From NCBI RefSeq assembly GCF_015330165.1, contig NZ_JADDXT010000002.1:2445646-2509645 (forward strand): a stretch of 64,000 bases of DNA. Reading direction: 5' to 3'. Each line of letters starts with the position of its first letter. Position 1 is the stretch's first letter. This document shows, in pieces, positions 17,694 to 26,844 of the stretch. The notes beneath the pieces were generated by a model, which was given only the letters and a program-made list of their open reading frames with translations, ran no database searches and was not told the DNA's origin. The position numbers and the translations under genes are program-made. The stretch comes from Zobellia roscoffensis. Lineage in GTDB: Bacteria > Bacteroidota > Bacteroidia > Flavobacteriales > Flavobacteriaceae.

Positions 17694-20600
17694 ATGCTAC
17701 ATCATTTGAAATTAGCAAACTATACCACGATCAGTGGGGTGACTCAAGATATTGAGCTGTCTTATCAATTGTTCGGTCAAGAATTGCACACAGCACCCAT
17801 AGTTCAGGTAAACCATGCCTTAACCGGTAACTCAAATGTTACGGGAGATGATGGCTGGTGGTCCGCACTTATTGGAGAAGGCAAGTGTATAGATACAAAA
17901 AAATACACGATTTTATCGTTTAATATTCCGGGTAACGGATACGATAAATTCATAATCGATAATTATAAGGATTTTGTAGCGGGAGACATCGCTAGAATTT
18001 TCTTATTGGGTCTTCAGCAACTTGAAATCAATAAATTGTTCGCTCTTTTAGGAGGTTCTTTAGGAGGAGGTATCGCTTGGGAAATGGCGGCACTCAACCC
18101 AAAGATTACTGAGCATTTAATTCCTGTGGCGTCAGACTGGAAATCTACGGATTGGTTGATCGGTAACTGCCAGATTCAGGAGCAATTTTTGGTGAACAGT
18201 AAGCAGCCGGTTCACGATGCCCGCATGCATGCCATGTTGTGTTACCGTACGCCGGAATCGTTTAAGGACCGTTTTAAGCGAAGTACCAATGAGGAACTTC
18301 AGGTTTTTAACGTGGAGAGTTGGTTAATGCACCATGGTGAAAAATTACAAGAACGTTTTCAGCTTTCGGCCTATAAATTAATGAACCAACTGCTCAAGAC
18401 TATTGACGTTATGAGAAATGGTGAGCAGAATTTCATAGATCTACAAAATAGTGATGCTAATATTCATATTATAGGTGTAGACTCTGATTTGTTCTTTACG
18501 GCAAAGGAAAATAAAGAGACTTTTAAACGTTTGGCACAGGCGAACGGAAACGTAACGTACGGAGAGGTACATTCCCTGCATGGTCACGATGCTTTTTTAA
18601 TTGAATTTGACCAAATGGAAAGACTTCTGGAACCTGTTTTCAGTAGAAACGGAAAGTCAAAACACGCTAAGGTTTTAAAGTTCGGTGGAAAATCTCTCGC
18701 CAATGGCGAAGGGTTGGAGCGTGTTCTGAATATTGTTTCTGATAAGGTGGAAGAAGGAGAAAACATTGCCGTTGTTTTGTCTGCTCGTGCAAAGGCTACG
18801 GACCAGTTAGAGGCCATTTTGGAGAAAGCAGCCAAAGGGGAAAACTACTATAAAGACTTTGAGGCTTTCGAGAAATATCAAAAGCATACGTTTAAGAATG
18901 TCAATCTTTCGCAAGAATTTAAAGATTTGGCAAAGTTGCTGGAAGGGGTTTCCCTTTTAGGGGATTATAGCCTTAAAATTAAAGACCAGCTGTTGTCTTT
19001 TGGTGAGCTTATCTCTGTAAAATTGGTCACCAAGCTGCTTATCGGAAAAGGTGTCAATGCTGTGATGCTCGATTCTAGGGAGCTGATAAAAACCGACTCT
19101 AATTTTGGGGATGCTTCCGTGAACGAGGCTTTGTCAAAAGAAAATGTGCTGCGCAGATTCGCTAAGTTAGATACAGATGCGGTGCCGATTATTACTGGGT
19201 TTATAGCTTCTGATGAAAATGGAGAAACCACCACCTTGGGTAGAAACGGTAGTAATTATTCTGCTGCATTGTTCGCTAATTTTCTAAATGCGGAAGAGCT
19301 TCAGAATTTTACCCACGTAGATGGGGTTTACACGGCCAACCCGGATTTGGTTTCCGATGCGAAAAGGATATCGCACCTTTCCTATGGTGAGGCGAATGAA
19401 TTGGCGAATTTTGGAGCAACAATTTTGCACGCTAAGACTATCATCCCATTAATAGAGAAGAATATTCCACTTCGTATTTTAAACACGTTCAACAACGATA
19501 ATGAAGGTACGTTGATCAGTGCCAAGACCGAAGAAGGTGGTATAAAATCACTATCGGTTATTGAAAATGTTTCTTTAATCAATGTTGAGGGTAGGGGGCT
19601 TTTAGGTAAAGTTGGTGTTGATGCCCGTATTTTTAGCGCATTGCAAAAGAGCAATATCAGTGTAAGTATTATTTCGCAAGGTTCTTCGGAGCGTGGTATC
19701 GGTTTGGTGGTAAATGCAGACCGGGCCCTAGATGCAAAACGAGCTTTGGATAGGGAGTTTGAAAGTGATTATGAGTCCAAGGACATTAATATGATTACGG
19801 TGCTCGATGAGGTTTCCGTTATCTCCATTGTTGGGCAGGATTTAAGTACGTTTCACAGACCTTATAATGCATTGATTAAAAATCAAATTGCACCGCTACT
19901 TTTCAATAATACGGTATCTGGCAAGAACGTAAGTCTTGTGCTGAAAAAATCGGATTTAAGCAAAGCGTTGAACGTGATGCACGGTCAGATTTTCGGTATC
20001 AGCAAAAAAGTAAACTTGGTTATTTTTGGTCATGGAAATGTGGGAGGAACACTTATTGACCAGATTTTAAAGTCGAACAAAACCATTCAGAAACGAAAGG
20101 GAATCGACTTGAACGTATTTGGCGTAGCCAATTCTAGAAAGATACTTTTGAACAAAAAAGGGGCTCCTAAAAACTGGAAATCCGCTGTTGAGAAAAAAGG
20201 TGTTCCATATCAAATCGAAGATGTCATTGCTTATACAAAAGAGCACCATTTAGAAAATTTGATTGTGGTTGATAATACCGCAAATAAAGATTTTGTGGCC
20301 CACTATTTTGAGTTTGTAGAGAACGGTTTTGATATCGTTTCGTCAAACAAAATAGCGAACACCCTTGGGTTTGATTACTATCAACTGTTACGTGAAGAAC
20401 TGGATAAACATCAAAAACAATACTTATACGAAACCAATGTAGGAGCTGGTTTGCCGTTAATAGATACTATTCGGTTGTTGCACCTTTCAGGGGAAAATAT
20501 AACAGGAATAAAAGGGGTCTTCTCCGGTTCGTTAAGTTATATTTTCAATACTTTTTCTGAAAGCGAAGAGCCGTTTTCGAACATATTAAGGGCCGCAATG

Positions 20601-21080
20601 AAAAGTGGCTTTACGGAGCCAGACCCTCGTGAAGACCTTTCAGGAAACGATGTTGGGCGTAAGTTGCTGATTTTGGCACGAGAGCTTGATTTGAGCAATG
20701 AGTTTGACGATATAAATATCGAAAACTTAATTCCGGAACAATTAAGAGATGGAGATGTAAACCACTTTCTGGACAACCTAGATGTGGTAGATGCCAAATT
20801 CAACGAAATAAAAAAGAACCAAGAACCTGGTCATGTACTCAGATACGTGGGCGACTTGCACGGTAATCTTCAAGAAGAAAAAGGAATTCTAGATGTAAAA
20901 TTGGTTTCTGTGCCTAAAGAAAGTGCTTTAGGGCAGGTAAAAGGTTCGGATTCTATAATAGAAATATATACTGAATCCTATGGAGAAAATCCATTGGTAA
21001 TTCAGGGTGCCGGAGCCGGAGCAGCAGTTACGGCACGTGGTGTTTTTGGAGATATTCTCCGCATAGCCGAAAAAGGATAA
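17694..21080 (+). CDS. Trifunctional MetX / aspartokinase / homoserine dehydrogenase fusion
   Basis: 1128 residues in one uninterrupted frame. Residues 1-315: alpha/beta-hydrolase of the homoserine O-acetyltransferase type, with VNHALTGNSNVTG, nucleophile elbow GGSLGGG (Ser122), a likely acid in GVDSDLFF (Asp265) and HGHDAF (His298). About 326-600: aspartokinase (KVLKFGGKSLANGEG, TTLGRNGSNYSAALFA). About 615-765: ACT regulatory segments (INVEGRGLLGKVG). About 770-1128: homoserine dehydrogenase (VIFGHGNVGG, GSLSYIFN, EPDPREDLSGNDVGRK). It would supply steps 1, 3 and 4 from aspartate to O-acetylhomoserine; aspartate-semialdehyde dehydrogenase is absent here. Flanked by two sulfhydrylases. The AK-HSD part resembles ThrA. 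Active-site assignments are by eye. Confidence 0.93.
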   Translation: MLHHLKLANYTTISGVTQDIELSYQLFGQELHTAPIVQVNHALTGNSNVTGDDGWWSALIGEGKCIDTKKYTILSFNIPGNGYDKFIIDNYKDFVAGDIARIFLLGLQQLEINKLFALLGGSLGGGIAWEMAALNPKITEHLIPVASDWKSTDWLIGNCQIQEQFLVNSKQPVHDARMHAMLCYRTPESFKDRFKRSTNEELQVFNVESWLMHHGEKLQERFQLSAYKLMNQLLKTIDVMRNGEQNFIDLQNSDANIHIIGVDSDLFFTAKENKETFKRLAQANGNVTYGEVHSLHGHDAFLIEFDQMERLLEPVFSRNGKSKHAKVLKFGGKSLANGEGLERVLNIVSDKVEEGENIAVVLSARAKATDQLEAILEKAAKGENYYKDFEAFEKYQKHTFKNVNLSQEFKDLAKLLEGVSLLGDYSLKIKDQLLSFGELISVKLVTKLLIGKGVNAVMLDSRELIKTDSNFGDASVNEALSKENVLRRFAKLDTDAVPIITGFIASDENGETTTLGRNGSNYSAALFANFLNAEELQNFTHVDGVYTANPDLVSDAKRISHLSYGEANELANFGATILHAKTIIPLIEKNIPLRILNTFNNDNEGTLISAKTEEGGIKSLSVIENVSLINVEGRGLLGKVGVDARIFSALQKSNISVSIISQGSSERGIGLVVNADRALDAKRALDREFESDYESKDINMITVLDEVSVISIVGQDLSTFHRPYNALIKNQIAPLLFNNTVSGKNVSLVLKKSDLSKALNVMHGQIFGISKKVNLVIFGHGNVGGTLIDQILKSNKTIQKRKGIDLNVFGVANSRKILLNKKGAPKNWKSAVEKKGVPYQIEDVIAYTKEHHLENLIVVDNTANKDFVAHYFEFVENGFDIVSSNKIANTLGFDYYQLLREELDKHQKQYLYETNVGAGLPLIDTIRLLHLSGENITGIKGVFSGSLSYIFNTFSESEEPFSNILRAAMKSGFTEPDPREDLSGNDVGRKLLILARELDLSNEFDDINIENLIPEQLRDGDVNHFLDNLDVVDAKFNEIKKNQEPGHVLRYVGDLHGNLQEEKGILDVKLVSVPKESALGQVKGSDSIIEIYTESYGENPLVIQGAGAGAAVTARGVFGDILRIAEKG

Positions 21081-21123
21081 ACAAAGCAAAAGAGAAAGTT
21101 AGCTTTCATCAATTTATAAGAAC

Positions 21124-22287
21124 ATGGAAAAGAAATTTGAGACAAACGCCATCCGAACGCAGTTGGAACGCACTAAAAATTTAGAGCACTCCGTACCTAT
21201 GTACGTGACCTCTAGTTTTGTGTTTGAAGATGCCGAAGATATGCGGGCGTCGTTTGCGGAAGAGAAAGACCGAAATATTTACTCGCGTTATTCCAATCCC
21301 AATTCTTCTGAGTTTATCGAAAAGGTGTGTCAAATGGAAGGTGCCGAAAACGGATTCGCATTTGCATCCGGGATGGCCGCTGTGTTTTCTACATTGGCTG
21401 CATTATTAGATAGTGGAGATCATGTTTTATCTGCACGTAGCATCTTTGGTTCTACACACTCGCTGTTCACCAATTTCTTCCCAAAATGGAATATTGATCA
21501 TACCTATTTTAAGATTGATGAGCTAGACAAGCTTGAGGAGTTGATTACGCCAAAGACTAAAATAATATATGCAGAATCTCCAACAAATCCAGGGGTTGAT
21601 GTATTGGATCTAGAGGCTTTGGGAAAGATTGCCAAAAAACATAATTTGATTTTGGTAATCGATAACTGTTTCGCTACGCCTTATTTGCAACAGCCAATAA
21701 AATTTGGTGCCGATTTGGTCATCCACTCAGGAACAAAACTGATGGACGGGCAAGGCAGGGTACTTGCAGGTATTACGGTGGGCTCAAATGAGTTGATAGA
21801 TAAAGTATATCGCTTTTCTAGAATTACGGGGCCTGCATTATCACCTTTTAATGCTTGGGTGCTTTCAAAGAGTCTAGAGACACTTGCTGTTCGGGTAGAC
21901 CGTCATTGTGATAATGCTTTAAAGTTGGCGGAATTTCTTGAAGGACATGAAAAGGTGAATTGGGTTAAATACCCGCATTTGAAATCGCATCCGAAATACG
22001 AAATTGCCAAAAAACAGATGAAAGCGGGTGGCTGCGTTGTAGCTTTTGAAGTAAAAGGTGGAGTAGAAGCAGGACAAAAATTCTTTGATTCCATACAGTT
22101 ACTGTCCCTTTCTGCGAATTTGGGCGATGCACGCAGTATTGTCACGCACCCGGCATCAACAACACATAGCAAACTTTCGCCAGAAGAAAGAGCGGAAACC
22201 GGTGTTACGGACGGTATGGTACGCGTTTCTGTAGGTTTGGAGCATATAGATGACATCATTGCCGATATTTCTCAGGCTTTGGGTTAA
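21124..22287 (+). CDS. metZ: O-succinylhomoserine sulfhydrylase-like PLP enzyme
   Basis: 387 residues, same PLP superfamily as metY but the shorter MetZ/MetB subtype. Start KKFETNAIRTQLERT, RYSNPNSSEF, and PLP site HSGTKLMDGQG (K205). It makes homocysteine from an activated homoserine and sulfide. The acyl group used (succinyl or acetyl) cannot be fixed. Because the acyltransferase next door is MetX-like, O-acetylhomoserine may be the real substrate. Last gene of the operon, 43 bp after the fusion gene, followed by a clear terminator. Confidence 0.88.
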   Translation: MEKKFETNAIRTQLERTKNLEHSVPMYVTSSFVFEDAEDMRASFAEEKDRNIYSRYSNPNSSEFIEKVCQMEGAENGFAFASGMAAVFSTLAALLDSGDHVLSARSIFGSTHSLFTNFFPKWNIDHTYFKIDELDKLEELITPKTKIIYAESPTNPGVDVLDLEALGKIAKKHNLILVIDNCFATPYLQQPIKFGADLVIHSGTKLMDGQGRVLAGITVGSNELIDKVYRFSRITGPALSPFNAWVLSKSLETLAVRVDRHCDNALKLAEFLEGHEKVNWVKYPHLKSHPKYEIAKKQMKAGGCVVAFEVKGGVEAGQKFFDSIQLLSLSANLGDARSIVTHPASTTHSKLSPEERAETGVTDGMVRVSVGLEHIDDIIADISQALG

Positions 22288-22310
22288 GATAAGATGATAA
22301 TTACAATTTC

Positions 22311-22339
22311 AAAACCAGCGTCTATGCGCTGGTTTTTTT
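22311..22339 (+). terminator. Intrinsic terminator of the metY-fusion-metZ operon
   Basis: AACCAGCG / CGCTGGTT stem with a 6-base loop and a seven-T tail, 23 bp after metZ. Confidence 0.92.
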
Positions 22340-22350
22340 ATACATTAAAA

Positions 22351-23064
22351 TCACTCCGTTTTAAATTCAAAAACAGGAGATTGAGAGCTGGAACCTTTGG
22401 CATCAATTGTTTTTACTCTCCAGAAGTACACCGTATTTCCACTCAGCGCTGTATTTTCTAAACTAGTGTCAGCCGTGGTTTCAAGTAATTTTGTTGGCGG
22501 ATTGTTGGTGCCTAAATACAACTCGTATGAAACAATATCGTTATCCACATCGCTACCTAGCCAATGTAGTGTTGTAGGAGAAGCTACGGTCGCACCCATT
22601 GTCGGGTTTATGGCCTCCGCGGGAAAGGGTGCGTAGTTTTCAGTGCCTTCTCCGGAATTATAAAACATCCAAGTTTCACTGGTGGCTGTAGATGCTGTTC
22701 CACTTGATTTTGAAATAATGCTCCAGGAATAGGGCGTATTTCTCAATATAGATAAAGCCAAAGAATTGTTGGGAGCTTCATTTTCTGTGGTTTCGTTCGT
22801 TTTTAGATTTTTGAGAACCAAAGTATAGCTGTCGGTGTTTTCGGAGGTCTCCCATTCAAAGGTTACCCGGCTCTGTGTAGCGGAGATTATATCCCCTTGA
22901 TTGCATTCTTCACCTTTATCGGGAAAAACTAAAACAGAAGCTTTTGGCGGAAGAATATCTTGGGGAGTCTCATTTCCTCCATTATCACCATCACTACTGC
23001 TACAGCTAAAAAGAATCGGGCATAGAAAAAAAAGGCTTAATCTGAGATATCGGTTGGCTATCAT
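22351..23064 (-). CDS. Surface lipoprotein with fibronectin-like repeats
   Basis: 237 residues. A hydrophobic leader ends in LFSC at residue 21, a lipobox, followed by SSSDGDNGG, an Asp-containing stretch like the surface-export signal of Bacteroidota lipoproteins. Two beta-sandwich units resembling fibronectin type III domains follow (about 40-130 and 140-237; each has an F/H-W near the start and an xYxWxIxxK or VYFWRVKTID core). Its ATG overlaps the stop of the upstream beta-helix gene by 4 bases (ATGA), so the two are translated together. The ligand is unknown; a role at the cell surface with the secreted partner is likely. Confidence 0.8.
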   Translation of the reverse strand: MIANRYLRLSLFFLCPILFSCSSSDGDNGGNETPQDILPPKASVLVFPDKGEECNQGDIISATQSRVTFEWETSENTDSYTLVLKNLKTNETTENEAPNNSLALSILRNTPYSWSIISKSSGTASTATSETWMFYNSGEGTENYAPFPAEAINPTMGATVASPTTLHWLGSDVDNDIVSYELYLGTNNPPTKLLETTADTSLENTALSGNTVYFWRVKTIDAKGSSSQSPVFEFKTE

Positions 23065-25808
23065 TGCTTGATGATTTTAGCTTGGGAGTTTATGTTAGAT
23101 GCGGTTATGTTCAGGAAATACAGACCGGAACTTAAGTTTGCCGTGTCTACCGTTGTGGTTCGGTTTAAAATTGTTTCCGTTTTGTTCATTACAACTTTAC
23201 CCGTAGCCGATACTACTTCTAGGGTTACCAAAGATTCAATGTCATCAGAAAAGGCTACGGTCAATTGGTCTTCTACTTTATTCGGAAAAACGGTAACCCC
23301 TTCAAAAACACTAATGATTTCATCGTATGTGCCTTGGCAATTTTTATCTGCCTGAACGGATATGTTATTTTGGCCTTTAGAGAGGTCAAGGGTAATTTCA
23401 CTCTGGTCTGTATGTGTTATTTGCCCGTTCAGGTCAATACTGTAGTTTATGCTTCCTTTTAGGTTGAGTGTAACCTGATTTTTTGTGTCGTCTACCTTAG
23501 AGGTAACAGATAGGTCTTCCGGTTGGTCTATGGTAACTACATAACATTGTTCGTAACTGGCATCTGAAGAGGTAGTAATACAAATGGTATAATCGCCTGC
23601 GCTTAAACCATTGAACAAAACGTCTGAATTGAAATTCTTTTCTTCACCGGTTTCAGAAATACTTGCTTTAAATTGATGAGAGGTATCCGCAGAACTAATC
23701 GAGATAATACCGTCATCGTTAGCACTACAGGATTCGCTAGTTCCTTTCACCTTAAAATTATCCGCCGGAAGGCTAAAAACTTTACAACCTGTGGTGTTTA
23801 CGGTACTGCCTAAAGGCGTATCAGGGCAGTCGTCATCAACATTTGCAACCCCATCACTATCACTGTCGTTAGGGTCAAAAGCGATACAATCCTCGCCGGG
23901 AAGACCGTAGCAACCTAAGCCAATAGGACCGTATAAGGGTTTCCATGTGATGCCGGCCACCCATTGCTCACCACCATTTTCATAAGCACCAACATCAGGT
24001 TTGTTGCCTATATAGCCTTCGGTAATTCCTGAAATTTCGCGGCCTTGGTCAATAGGTGAGGTGTCTGATTTCGGCTTGAAATCGGCATTATCCGCATTTA
24101 CAAAAACATTTGAAGAAACCACTAGATTATTCTGTTTGTCCGACTGTGGTTCCCAATTTTCATCGCTTCCCAGATTGTTCCAAACGCGAACGTTAGAGAA
24201 TGATGTTCCTTCTTTATGCCATGCTCCCATCACCTCTGAACCATTCCAAAGCGTATTGTTGAAAATGTCAATATCCGTCCCGTTCCAGTTGATTTGTACG
24301 CTGGTCCACTCGGTATTCCAGACCACGTTATGATGGACTATAAACCCTGCGGCATCATTGTCCAAATAAATTCCTGCAGCCTTATATTTAGTTCCTCCCG
24401 ATGCCGTGTCATGAAACCAGTTGTGGTGAATTTCAGTAGTGTATTGCGGCCCTACCGTATAGAAAAGGGCGCAATCGTCTGCAACCAAATTGCTTTGTGA
24501 GATATCATTATACGAAAACTCATTGTCGGACCCGTTGTATTGAATAGCATCCCTACCACCTCTAAAGACGGTATTGTTTTTCACCGAAGTATTATTGATG
24601 CCTCTAACCACTAGCGGGCCATCGTAAAACCCTAAAAAGTTACAGTCATGAATGTAATTGTCTAGAATCTGATGATTATTGCCCCTTACGACCAAACCGG
24701 CACCCGCGTTGAAGGCTATTTCACATTTTTCGATTCTGTTGTTCGAACCTTGAACATGTACGTTTGCCTTATTGGTGCGTGAACTATCCGTGATGCCTTG
24801 GGTGTGGTTTCCGTAAAGGGATGTCACCCCAAAAAGTACGTTGTTCGTAGTTAAACTGTTTGGGTTGGCGCCCCACCAAGTGGAGCTATCTTCCATATTG
24901 ATGCTACCTCCAAAAACGGCAAGATTACGTATTTCTATATATTGTTTGTCTTTAAGATTGATGGTTTCCAAACGGCGTCTCATTTTTACCATACCATCTT
25001 CCGGAGCACTGCCGTTGGGGAGTTGCACATAAAGCGTATTTGTAGACTCTTCATAATACCACTCGTTTTGGTAGTCTAAAGCACCCTTTGCGCCTTCTAA
25101 GTAAAAATCACCTAAATCTGCCGGGGCATGAAATGTTCGGACCCATGTTTCATTATTTGTAGTCGTTAGGTTGAAGTTGACCCTACCGGAAGAACTACTG
25201 GTAATTTGCCTTTTCCAGGCTAACCAACCGCTTCCACTTTTATCCCCATAAAACCATACTGCTCCACCAGTCCAATCTATTCCAGGAATTGTAGATTCCG
25301 ATAAATGGGCACCGTTGATGACATCGCCATTGCTGCCACCGGTATTTCTAATCGTTCCCAAAGCAAAAGGGTCGGATTCGGTTTTGTTGGGCCAACGAGC
25401 CAAGTCCAAAGCCGTAGCATCGTTCATGACGAAATTTTCTTGCCCTAGGGATGGGAAAGGAATTGTAATTTTATACACCGAGCCACTATCCTGAGTCCAA
25501 CCGGATAAAGCGTCCATAGCGGAAATGACAACTTTTTCACCAGGAAAAGATTGAAAAATAATGGGTTGACCTGGGCTTCCTGAGTTTACGGGATTTAAGG
25601 TTTCTTGGTAGGTGCCTTCTCTTATGAATACAACATCACCCGCAACAGCTACACTGGCGGCCATTGAAATAGTCAAATACGGACTGTCTAGCGTTCCCGG
25701 ATTGGTATCATCTCCATTCTTGGCAACGTAGATATCTTTGGAGAACGAACTTATACTAACTAGAAATAATACTAATGATAGGCATATCAGTTTCAGTGAT
25801 ATTTGCAT
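23061..25808 (-). CDS. Secreted right-handed beta-helix protein with type IX sorting domain
   Basis: 915 residues from the ATG at 25808, chosen because it starts a clean signal peptide (MQISLKLICLSLVLFL) just downstream of a good promoter; an upstream start at 25898 would add 30 unlikely residues. About 25-95 are a NosD/DUF1565-like opening (IYVAKNGDDTNPGTLDSPY). About 95-590 form a parallel beta-helix with repeated N-x-I-x-x-N turns. About 640-675 are thrombospondin-type-3 calcium repeats (DSDSDGVANVDDDCPDTP). Beta domains follow, and the last 75 residues are a T9SS type A tail (VFPNKVEDQLTV, GLYFLNI, KIIKQ). The fold suggests a polysaccharide lyase or hydrolase; the substrate is unknown and catalytic residues were not identified. 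Confidence 0.85.
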   Translation of the reverse strand: MQISLKLICLSLVLFLVSISSFSKDIYVAKNGDDTNPGTLDSPYLTISMAASVAVAGDVVFIREGTYQETLNPVNSGSPGQPIIFQSFPGEKVVISAMDALSGWTQDSGSVYKITIPFPSLGQENFVMNDATALDLARWPNKTESDPFALGTIRNTGGSNGDVINGAHLSESTIPGIDWTGGAVWFYGDKSGSGWLAWKRQITSSSSGRVNFNLTTTNNETWVRTFHAPADLGDFYLEGAKGALDYQNEWYYEESTNTLYVQLPNGSAPEDGMVKMRRRLETINLKDKQYIEIRNLAVFGGSINMEDSSTWWGANPNSLTTNNVLFGVTSLYGNHTQGITDSSRTNKANVHVQGSNNRIEKCEIAFNAGAGLVVRGNNHQILDNYIHDCNFLGFYDGPLVVRGINNTSVKNNTVFRGGRDAIQYNGSDNEFSYNDISQSNLVADDCALFYTVGPQYTTEIHHNWFHDTASGGTKYKAAGIYLDNDAAGFIVHHNVVWNTEWTSVQINWNGTDIDIFNNTLWNGSEVMGAWHKEGTSFSNVRVWNNLGSDENWEPQSDKQNNLVVSSNVFVNADNADFKPKSDTSPIDQGREISGITEGYIGNKPDVGAYENGGEQWVAGITWKPLYGPIGLGCYGLPGEDCIAFDPNDSDSDGVANVDDDCPDTPLGSTVNTTGCKVFSLPADNFKVKGTSESCSANDDGIISISSADTSHQFKASISETGEEKNFNSDVLFNGLSAGDYTICITTSSDASYEQCYVVTIDQPEDLSVTSKVDDTKNQVTLNLKGSINYSIDLNGQITHTDQSEITLDLSKGQNNISVQADKNCQGTYDEIISVFEGVTVFPNKVEDQLTVAFSDDIESLVTLEVVSATGKVVMNKTETILNRTTTVDTANLSSGLYFLNITASNINSQAKIIKQ

Positions 25809-25840
25809 AGGTTTAGTTTTGATTAGCGGGGTTATTCTAC

Positions 25841-25870
25841 CAAATCTATATGAATGGCGAACAGTCTCAA
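25841..25870 (-). promoter_or_regulatory. Promoter of the beta-helix gene
   Basis: On the minus strand: TTG (25870-25868), 19-base spacer, TAGATTTG (25848-25841), an exact match to the flavobacterial consensus. It predicts a start near 25836 and a leader of about 28 bases before the ATG at 25808. Confidence 0.7.
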
Positions 25871-25874
25871 AAAG

Positions 25875-25903
25875 CAAATGATCAAATAGATACAACAAAT
25901 GAT
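25875..25903 (-). repeat. Direct repeat 21 bp apart upstream of the beta-helix promoter
   Basis: CAAATGAT occurs at 25875-25882 and 25896-25903. The 15-base copies match at 12 positions and are spaced 21 bp, two helical turns. They lie immediately upstream of the -33 element. A third, inverted TTTGATCA is at 25937-25944. The layout suggests an activator binding site; the regulator is unknown. Confidence 0.5.
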
Positions 25904-26052
25904 TAATTATAACCGTTGTGCGTATTTTGTCAAGTGTTTGATCAGTTCGTTTTTAGTAGTTTATTGAGATAATACTGCAGAATTGTCAAATATCATTAAA
26001 AAATAGTGGTGTTTTTTATACTGAACCTAAAAGTTATGATTGGGTATATCGC

Positions 26053-26082
26053 AAAAAAAAAGCTTCCCGAAGGAAGCTTTTT
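26053..26082 (-). terminator. Terminator downstream of the AhpD-like gene
   Basis: AAGCTTCC / GGAAGCTT stem with a CGAA loop, flanked by an A run (a U tail on the minus transcript) and five T. It lies 28 bp after the minus-strand stop at 26111. The remaining 25.9-26.05 kb sequence is AT-rich with nothing further recognised. Confidence 0.85.
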
Positions 26083-26110
26083 GTTGGTAGTAAGTTTTGT
26101 GAAAAGGTAT

Positions 26111-26671
26111 TTAATCTTCAATTTCTTTGCCAACGGCAAAAGGCTCCAATGATTCATTAATTACATTTTCTGTAACGTGATTTATGTAGTTGCTTAAAGT
26201 CTTCAACGCGATACCCGTAATGATCTCCAAAACATTTTCAGGCGAAAATCCGGCATTGTAAAAGGTTTCCAAGTCGTTCTTATCTATGTGCCCTCTGGTT
26301 TCTGTTAGTTTCTTTGTAATGTTTACCAATACATTCAGCCTTTCATCATCAACAGGCTTCTCTTTGCGAACCGCATTTAAAATAGAGGATCTGATTCCGT
26401 TTGCTTTAGCTGCTCTAGTGTGTGCAGCTGTACAATAGGCACATTCGTTCACCACGCTGGCAGATAACAAAATTAAATGCTGTTCACCCGCGGTAAAAGT
26501 CGTCTTTCCAAATATTTTGAATAAACTATTGTAAGCTTCCAAAGAAGCAGGGGCACCCGCCATGTATCTAAAAAGGTTAGGTAATGTTCCGTATTTTTTC
26601 TCTCCGTATTTTAAAAGTTCTTTTGATTCTTCAGGTGCACTTTCTATTGTGTGTTTTGTAAAATTTTTCAT
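26111..26671 (-). CDS. Carboxymuconolactone decarboxylase / AhpD-like protein
   Basis: 186 residues. The motif NECAYCTAAHTRAAKANG (near 78-95) is the CxxC-xxxH redox site of alkylhydroperoxidase-type proteins of the CMD family. Such proteins reduce peroxides or act in detoxification; the exact substrate is unknown. The upstream ETLKTL-type helices fit the all-alpha fold. It is divergent from the MFS and AraC genes, which suggests shared control. Confidence 0.85.
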   Translation of the reverse strand: MKNFTKHTIESAPEESKELLKYGEKKYGTLPNLFRYMAGAPASLEAYNSLFKIFGKTTFTAGEQHLILLSASVVNECAYCTAAHTRAAKANGIRSSILNAVRKEKPVDDERLNVLVNITKKLTETRGHIDKNDLETFYNAGFSPENVLEIITGIALKTLSNYINHVTENVINESLEPFAVGKEIED

Positions 26672-26738
26672 ATTGTTTTATTTTAGTAATGCAAGACACT
26701 TATTTTCTTGCAAAGGCTTTTGTTTATAGTATTTATAT

Positions 26739-26746
26739 CAAAGGTA
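26739..26746 (-). promoter_or_regulatory. -7 box of the AhpD-like gene
   Basis: On the minus strand it reads TACCTTTG, an exact consensus match, about 67 bases before the ATG at 26671. Confidence 0.5.
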
Positions 26747-26832
26747 AGTGTATGAATTTTAATTATTTAGCCCATTTCCATTTTGGTATAGTTTTTTAGA
26801 AAAGTGGTCAAACATGAGTGCAAATAGCGCTG

Positions 26833-26840
26833 CAACTTTG
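26833..26840 (+). promoter_or_regulatory. -7 box of the MFS gene; leaderless transcript likely
   Basis: CAACTTTG (one base off TAnnTTTG) ends 4 bases before the ATG at 26845, so transcription would begin at or within a base or two of the start codon. Confidence 0.4.
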
Positions 26841-26844
26841 CACC

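Noticed and set aside
25809..25898. 30-residue upstream extension of the beta-helix protein
   Set aside because: It overlaps the promoter (TTG-N19-TAGATTTG on the minus strand) and would bury the signal peptide.
26818..26844. Upstream GTG start for the MFS transporter
   Set aside because: It would run through the -7 box; the ATG at 26845 gives a normal N-terminus for the family.
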